Below, piece by piece: positions 57,501 to 64,000 of a stretch of 64,000 bases of DNA (position 1 is the first letter of the stretch; the number at the start of each line of letters is the position of its first letter). The position numbers were made by a program, and so were the translations under genes. The notes below the pieces were generated by a model that saw nothing but the letters and a program-made list of their open reading frames with translations, ran no database searches and had not been told where the DNA came from. The DNA is from Epichloe hybrida (Eukaryota; Ascomycota; Sordariomycetes; Hypocreales; Clavicipitaceae), in NCBI GenBank assembly GCA_019022495.1, contig JAFEKR010000002.1:5890001-5954000 (forward strand), written 5' to 3'.

Positions 57501-58844
57501 TGCCGCTGTGTTGACAGGCATAGCCACCTGCTTTACTTCTGTGCAGCATATTCAATCAAAAATTCGCTCTGGTAGCCTTTGACAAATGGTGTCTCACTTT
57601 CAAATCTTCTACGCCGCTCTTTACTCCAACAACCACGCTCACACTAGAAATGAGATAATGCAGTGGCTTGCTTGAATCTGGATGACGACGCAAAGCATGT
57701 CGAGCCGCATAATATCTTAATTACTTCTCCACACCTTCATTCTCGTCCCCTCGTCTTTGGTGACGTAATAGCACAACGCTGGCCTTTGCTTCTCGTCCAA
57801 TTTTTCGTGGTCGAATTGAAACATTATGAGCATAAAGTCAGACGGGAGGCTGCGCGGTGGCATATGAGTGCTTGTTGTCTCTTGTCGCGTCCGCTCAGCC
57901 GACTTCCTGGCTGGTTTTGACTACATACATTACGGGTGTACGGAATAATACCCATAACATCATCTCCACACTCATCCTTGCTGAACAAACAGCGAATCAA
58001 TCTATATTCACGGCTATTAAGCGCCTCAATTTTCTATTACGCTGCATCTACTGGTCGATAGGTATTACGTGGCCAACTCCGGCGCTTCCGTCAGCGCTTT
58101 CATTTGGCCATTGGCCAATTGCAAGGCTGGTGATCTGCGGCTCCTGCGTTCACTCGAATTATGCAACGGTCGGCCCGTGTTTCAGCATCACCAATCCCAT
58201 CAACATTTGACCCGGCAGACGGGCAAGACAAGGGAGAAGAGAGAGGAGCCGACAAGGACCAGCTATTTCGGTTGCAATAAGCGCCTGTCCCAACAATTGC
58301 AGCGACATTGACCCTGGGGCTATTAACATATAATTTCCTTCCGTCACCATGGACCCTTCAACGGCTTTAATAACCTTTTTGCTGTGCGTATTAATCCTGC
58401 TGCTCTCGTTTTCCATTCTCGCGATAATTTGCTTGCCTGCGAAACGATTGTGCACTTTTGTTCAATTTTGTTCGTTTACTTTCTGTCCGTACTAAGAAGC
58501 TCTTGTTACTGTGCCATTGTTCTACTTTCATTTTACACCATTCCCCCCACCCCCACCTGTACCTGTACCACACACGCTCCGTCGCTATACTATCACGCAT
58601 TCTGTGAAATTGCCACGAGCTCTCCAGCGTGCCAGATTTTTGATCCAAATCAATTTTATCCTCTGCATTCCCGTGGACCAAGACCAGGTACTTTCTCAAT
58701 TACTAGTTTTAACCCCTTTGGCACGCGGGTTGTGCATCAATTCGTGACAGTGTCCTCTCTCAGTTGAGGCATGGCTTTGATGGACTTGACTTACACGTTC
58801 TGGCCTCACATCATTTCTCTTGCACACAGTCCTCGTGGCACTTT
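57501..58844. other. Intergenic region upstream of the glycogen-binding-domain gene
   Basis: About 1.3 kb. Back-to-back CCAAT boxes (ATTGGCCAAT) lie at about 58107-58116. The 58349-58840 part has pyrimidine-rich sequence and could contain a first coding exon of the next gene, but I could not find an ATG-initiated exon that joins in phase. Confidence 0.4.
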
Positions 58845-60395
58845 CTTGTTACATTTTTATTCGAAGACTACCGCTGACACGAGCTCGCAGTGAAACAGAT
58901 CCGTCCGTCAAATCAGTGCAGCTAGTTGGTTCGTGGGATAATTTTTCCACGTGGTACACAATGAAGCATGATACACGACGCGGGCCCGGCCAGTGGAGGG
59001 GCTGCCCTTCATTTAAAGGCATCTCCTCTGGAAATGAATCCCATACTCCTAAGCCAAGCAGGAATGAAGGCTTGAAAATGGGCAGCACATATTACTACTA
59101 TGTACGTGAGATTTCCAAATAATAAGCTGCATACATTCGCAAATGTTTCTTTTCTTACCTTCCGATAACAGTACGAAGTAGATGGCTCGACAGAGACGCA
59201 TGACCCTGCACGACCTTCAACATCGGCTTGTCCTTACTTACCTGGACAAACCGTCAATACTCTATATGTACCCATCGAACAGAACTCGAGATTGCGCAGC
59301 GCTTCCGTCAACTCACTCCGTCAAGAATCATATATGACCATGGATCCCGAGGCTCGTTTTGTCACTCCTGTTCCACAAACAAGTACTCTTGCCATTCCTG
59401 CGATTCGACGTTTAGGGTCGGCATCCTCCCTGTTACACGGACGCCCAACTAGCCGATCCGAATCCGTCGGACCATCTTGGAAACGACTTTTTGGTCGAAG
59501 GTCTCGAGACGCGAATATACCGACTACTGCGGGCCACGAACAGGAGGACATTGCTACGCCACCAACTGGGAACACAATGCCGTACAGTAGGCCGCCATCC
59601 TCGCTGGAAGGACGACGTACTAGAGATATTTCTCCCGAGTCACTAAGACAATTCCTTGTAGACGATGTTCCTCCGCCGCCGGATTCCGCCGCCAACGACT
59701 TGCCCTCCCTGAGCATCTCAAGCGAATTTGACTATGTAGTCGACGAGGACGACGATGAAAATTTCGCTACATCAGCCATTTCAGAGAACCAGGTGTTTGG
59801 AACAAGCCTATCACCACCTCCCTTTCAGCGCTCCGTCAGCATGTGCGCAGTGCCTCAAGACATTAAGAACTCTAGCTCTCTGACACTCACCATCAAAACT
59901 GATGTGCAGGAAGAGGCTTTCAACGAGCAACAGCTTTCTGCCCCGACGAGCGCACATCAGCTGCCCAAGTTAGACACAAACGAGATCAGTCAATGCAATT
60001 GGTCTCCGACAATCTCTTCCAGTACATTTACCACCCCAATGTCACCACAGTCTCTTGAGGACGAAACGACGTGCTACTACGATTCCAACGACGACGACGA
60101 CGACATTTTATCAAACATAGACGGAGACTATCTGTCCTACCGCTGTCCATCGAATATGCCCAACGGTGAAGCATTCAAAGGATACAGCCTACCACGTCGT
60201 AGTGCGGAGGACAAAGTCCTGGAATCAGCAAACTCTCCAACGAGGGGAGTGAGTACCAGTCTTCTGACAGCTCGCGACTCTGATGTACCTATTCCGGGAA
60301 CCAACTACCTCGGCAAGCCGATTGACACGGGTCTTGATGACTTTGTCAGCGAACTTGGTCTGATGGTCGAGGTCATTAGCAACAAGCGCGATTGA
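58845..60395 (+). CDS. Conserved fungal protein with an AMPK-beta-like glycogen-binding domain (5' end unresolved)
   Basis: Coding similarity starts near 58845. The first visible exon ends at 59101, and the second runs 59172-60395 (408 codons with stop). The N-terminal part (SVKSVQLVGSWDNFSTWYTM, then RRGPGQWRGC) has the CBM48/AMPK-beta layout. It is followed by a TYYYYYEVDGSTETHDP motif across the intron and YLPGQTVNTLYVPIE. The long remainder is Ser/Pro-rich and acidic, with a likely disordered middle and a short conserved end (TGLDDFVSELGLMVEVISN). Glycogen or carbohydrate binding and a signalling or scaffold role are inferred from the fold only. A 5' exon is probably missing from this model. 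Confidence 0.75.
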
Positions 60396-61238
60396 GCTCG
60401 CCATGTTACAGCCATTATTTTCAACACAAATGGCTGCTCTTCGCAAACCGCTATTCCATCGTCTATGATATATTTGCCGACATTTTAGACGGCATGGTTT
60501 TTTGATACAACACACATATCGCACACCGTCATATTGGTGCTGCCCAAGATCATTCACTGCTGCAATATGTAAACAATGTCTGACTGTCTTGTACAGGAGA
60601 CTATACTGATTCCCGTTGTCATTTACCTTTGTATTATGTTTTACTCATTGGCGTTGATTAGGATTAGATTTGGCAGGCATATAGAAGCTTATGATACCCC
60701 CACAATTTCTGGCAACTGGGTTTGGCAGAGAAAGAGCAAGGAGTGCTGGCCTGATACATGAAGCTACATAGATCTAGGTCATAGGGTTCTCCGGGCGAGA
60801 CTCGAGGCAAAGACGTAGTACATATTTGAAGATTGGGTCTTATGATTTAGTGTGAGCATACATGGTGGTGAGTAGGACATAGGAGCAGAAAGAGAAAAGA
60901 CAGACACAGTCGAGTGACTCGCTGGCGGTCGAGGATTTGTGTCGTCCCTTTCTAAGTTGATGCGGATTGGGTGACCACTGACTATAGACTAGCACGCAGC
61001 CCTTATCAAAGCACTCGTATGAAATTTATTCGTAAATTGCACTGTGACTTTCAACGTAGAGGACGAGGTCTAGTGATTGTAACTTGTTGTGGTATTTAGG
61101 TATTATTTAAAAGGGGTATCTGGTTCGTCAATCGGTATGCTTGCATGGTGGCTTTCCACGTTATCAAGTCTACTTTTACTTAATTCAACTCCCGCCAAAA
61201 GGGGCAATTTACAACACGTCTGTGATCTTCAATTTCAC
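60396..61238. terminator. Convergent 3' region between the glycogen-binding-domain gene and VPS72
   Basis: Both flanking genes end towards this 0.84-kb stretch. It has normal composition and no recognised gene or repeat. Confidence 0.4.
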
Positions 61239-63787
61239 TCATTGAGCTGCCACCTGCGGCACATTCTGTGATGCTTGTGCAATTTGTTCCCCAGGCCTGG
61301 CGTCAGGTGGGGTTGAAGAAAGATTCGCCTCGGAAGCGTCAGTCGGATGTCCTGCATCTGTTGCCTTGTTGAGCTGTGGTTCTCGCTTCATGCCTTCACC
61401 ATCAGTGGAGGCAGCGGCAGCGGCAACAGGTTTTGGTCTCCCGGCGCTGGGGTTGACAAAACGCTCTGGAACACCCTTTGCAGCTTGTCTCCCGCTGCCT
61501 ACCCATGCGCCAAGAAGACGACTCCATTTGTAATCGCCGTGGTAAAGGCGCTGCAACTCTCTGTAAGCGTACATGTTGTAGAAAGGGAGTCCGGTTTTGG
61601 GGTCACGGTATCGTGCTGGGTTGTTGGTGATGACGCATATTGCAGGGGCTGTGGGCTCTGGATTTGGGGCATGTTAGCACCTTTTTTCTCTCTCGTGTTT
61701 GGAGACGTACGTTTGGTCAATTGGCTGGTGGTGTCGATGGAAGACGACAGCTCAGGGGGTTAGGGAAGCCATTGCAGGTTTCTGAAGGAGAGTCTGGAAT
61801 GATTGGACTCACTAGCTAGCCTAGTCATCTTGCGACCGAAGAGGATCTGGGTTTGGATAGATTTATCGCGCAAGGCGATCTCGTTGAAGTTTTGGTAAAT
61901 GATGCCGTTGCGAGTCGCATTCATATCACGAGGGACCTCTGGCGGAGCTGCTGGGGCCTTGGAGTCTCTTGGACTCACATCTTTGCTTGTCGGAGCCAAA
62001 GTTTCCCTTGGGAGAGGTTGAGCATTGGCCTCTGGGGGTACTTCTTTGGTGTCCGTGCCCATAGAAGCCATCATCTTCGACGACACTGGCGGCACTGATT
62101 GCAATCCTAGACTAGGGTCTGACAGGCTGATAGTTGGTGGTGCCCGTACGTTCCACTTGGGAGCTTCTGCTGCTGAAGAAGACTCGTTCATGTCCATCCC
62201 TGGTGGGGGGGCGAGCACAGGTGCCAGGACACCGGATGGTCTAGGTTCATGTGGTCTCGACAAGCTGGATGGTGCAACTAGAGAACTGCGAATTGGAGGC
62301 GGAGGCGGCGGCGCTGCCAATCCACTCGCTGGCATAGACGGAGTGGCTGTCGCGGATGGAGGAGAAGCTATAGGAGCGGCGGTAGTTTGTGACGGTTTAC
62401 TCGGTGAGCCAGGCAGGACAGCCTTCGCCAAAACGTTATCAGCTGGCGGGACATCCGGTGTTGTTGATTCAGTGGACTGTTCAGCGCCTTCACCCACTTT
62501 CTCCGCACTCGTCTTTATTTCCTTCGCATTCTCCCGAGGGTTGCCATGGGACTCTGCAACTGATGCTCTTTCGCTCAAGACCAGCGCGCCTCCCGACTGA
62601 GCGACATCTGAATATTTTCTTTCCATCGTGAAACCACGTTCGTTAGTATTGTCGGTTCCTGATGTGATTGAAGGCTCCATATCTGCCATCGATTTGCAAT
62701 CGTTCGAGCCCTGAGTTAGGACCTTTTCCGTGGCATTGCTGTTCATAGCAGCTGTCTGCCTGGATTCTCCCGATGCAACACCCTTCTCCTGGCTGTCCTT
62801 CGCTCCATCACTATATTTGTTTTTGCCCCTCATCTTGCCCCCTCCTTTGTCGGCCTTTTCTTTTTTCTTCTTGGGCTTCTCCTCCACCTCCGTCACGTAG
62901 GGACGCAACGACCGTAGCTCCAGATCATCCCATTGACCTTTTCCGCTCCAGAAAGTAATGACCGGCCCTTTTGAAGTTCGCTGATTAAGCGCAGCGAGCT
63001 TCGCCTTGCGTTCTTCCTCACGTTGTCTTTCGGCTTCCTCCCATCTGTTCAAACTTTTGCTATTGCGTTTCTCCACCTTTGAGGCTTCGGCTAGCCTCTC
63101 TTCTTGCGTCATTGGAGGTTTCTTCATCGCCTCTAATCTAGCCGCCTTCTTCTCCATCTGTGCCACTTGCTTGAGTCTTCTAGCCTCGCGTTCAGCCATT
63201 TGCAGATGCAATTGCTCTTTGGATATGCGAGTCGTCTTTCGAGACGAGGCTCGGGTCGGCAAATCGGCAGTCGATGGAAGCCAAGACATTCGTTCCGACT
63301 TTTTCTTGGGCGGCGGCGGCGGCGGCGCTGGCGCCGGAGATGTGGTCGTTGCGGGGTCGATTCGAACCTTTTTCCTGAATTTTGCAGGTATGGCTTCTTG
63401 GGCTTTTCGTTTACGCCGCGCTGCCCGCTTCGCTTTGGCTTGACGCTCCAGTTCCTTTTCGCCTTCCAACTCTTCGGCATTTGCATTGTCGTCGTCCTCA
63501 TCGTCGGACGACGAATCCATCTGCACATCGGAGCCATCCTCGCCCACATCAGAGAAGCCTTGATCATTCTCGTCCTCAGCGAATAGAAGTTCTAGATCAG
63601 AGTCGGGCTCTTCATTCGTAAGAATAGACTTCATCCGATTGCCAGCGGTCGACCGGCGCTTTCGCGTGGTAGCAAGCCATTCTGTTTGCTGGACGGGCGA
63701 ATCGCTGTCGGAAAGGCTGTCGAGGTCGCTTAGGGGATCCGACAGTTGCGACGTGTCTCGATCTGACGTTTTGGACTCGGTCTCCAT
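61239..63787 (-). CDS. VPS72/SWC2 (YL1), SWR1 chromatin-remodelling complex subunit
   Basis: Two exons (61813-63787 and 61239-61657) encode 797 residues from the ATG at 63787. The frame is open up to an ATG at 63970, but the internal start METESKTSDRD fits better. The N-terminus holds the YL1 H2A.Z-binding acidic region (EPDSDLELLFAEDENDQGFS), followed by a highly charged basic coiled region with a PPPPPP tract. A long Pro/Ser-rich middle follows. The YL1_C domain spans exon 2 (PTAPAICVITNNPARYRDP, then TGLPFYNMYAYRELQRLYHG). It would help SWR1 deposit H2A.Z into nucleosomes. The intron joins MTRLA to KPTAP in phase (GTGAGT donor). Full length is larger than in yeast because of the disordered middle. 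Confidence 0.92.
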
Positions 63788-64000
63788 TGTGTTCAAGTCC
63801 TCTGGAATGAATGAAACATCAGTCCTTGCTGGCGGGGTGGTCGTGATAATCAAACCATAAATGCATTTTTGTTGGATGTTGATGTAGGAATTTGAGGGTC
63901 GAGCTAAGACGACGTGTTCAGCGAGGGGCGCCACTAAAATCTCGATTTGATCCCGCCACTCGACCGACATCTCGCCCTCAAGTGACCAACTAGAGTCACT

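Noticed and set aside
61700..61812. A microexon (CAATTGACC) between VPS72 exons
   Set aside because: No acceptor gives the right phase, whereas direct joining of 61813 to 61657 yields the expected MTRLAKPTAP junction.
1..64000. tRNA, 5S rRNA or CRISPR arrays
   Set aside because: I looked for T-loop-like GGTTCGA words and regular short direct repeats. The few hits lie inside coding exons or lack stem pairing.

Overview
The window is nuclear DNA of a filamentous ascomycete (Pezizomycotina). The genes are dense and carry short (50-170 bp) GT-AG introns with CTAAC/CTGAC-type branch sites. The proteins are fungal in type: a Zn2Cys6 regulator, a SUR2-type hydroxylase, a 72-residue complex I subunit and a PRP8 with a fungal intein. 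The first 5.5 kb shows the signature of repeat-induced point mutation (RIP). A Sordariomycete, perhaps Hypocreales, is my inference from protein flavour and cannot be proved here.

Layout. 1-5520: an AT-rich RIP-mutated block with two opposed copies of the same Ty1/Copia pol sequence. The shorter copy is bounded by terminal inverted repeats. 7117-22265: a conserved block with PRP8 (with intein), a complex I NDUFB4-like subunit, SAP18, PRP18 and COP9 signalosome subunit 1. 22266-27950: a gene-poor island with decayed secreted-protein genes and a rearranged Copia relic that was not RIPed. 27952-40000: a 982-aa Zn2Cys6 factor, an M24B X-Pro peptidase, an ERGIC-53-like lectin and ALG8. 40157-64000: an ITC1-like chromatin remodeller, a glutathione S-transferase, a mitochondrial PPR protein, MIS12, an AIM3-like protein, TCTP, SUR2, a glycogen-binding-domain protein and VPS72/SWC2.

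Functional threads. PRP8 and PRP18 both serve the spliceosome. SAP18, ITC1 and VPS72 are chromatin factors. The ER lectin and ALG8 are divergently transcribed from one 0.7-kb region, and both serve N-glycoprotein biogenesis.

Most notable observations. (1) The PRP8 intein carries LAGLIDADG endonuclease motifs, but one base is missing inside the first motif, splitting an essential gene into two frames. (2) The ITC1-like gene appears to have lost the first part of its DDT domain through a frame-breaking deletion. Either lesion could be an assembly error or real biology, and raw reads would decide. No CRISPR array, rRNA or tRNA gene was recognised. Exon boundaries were placed by eye from splice consensus, reading phase and family conservation.
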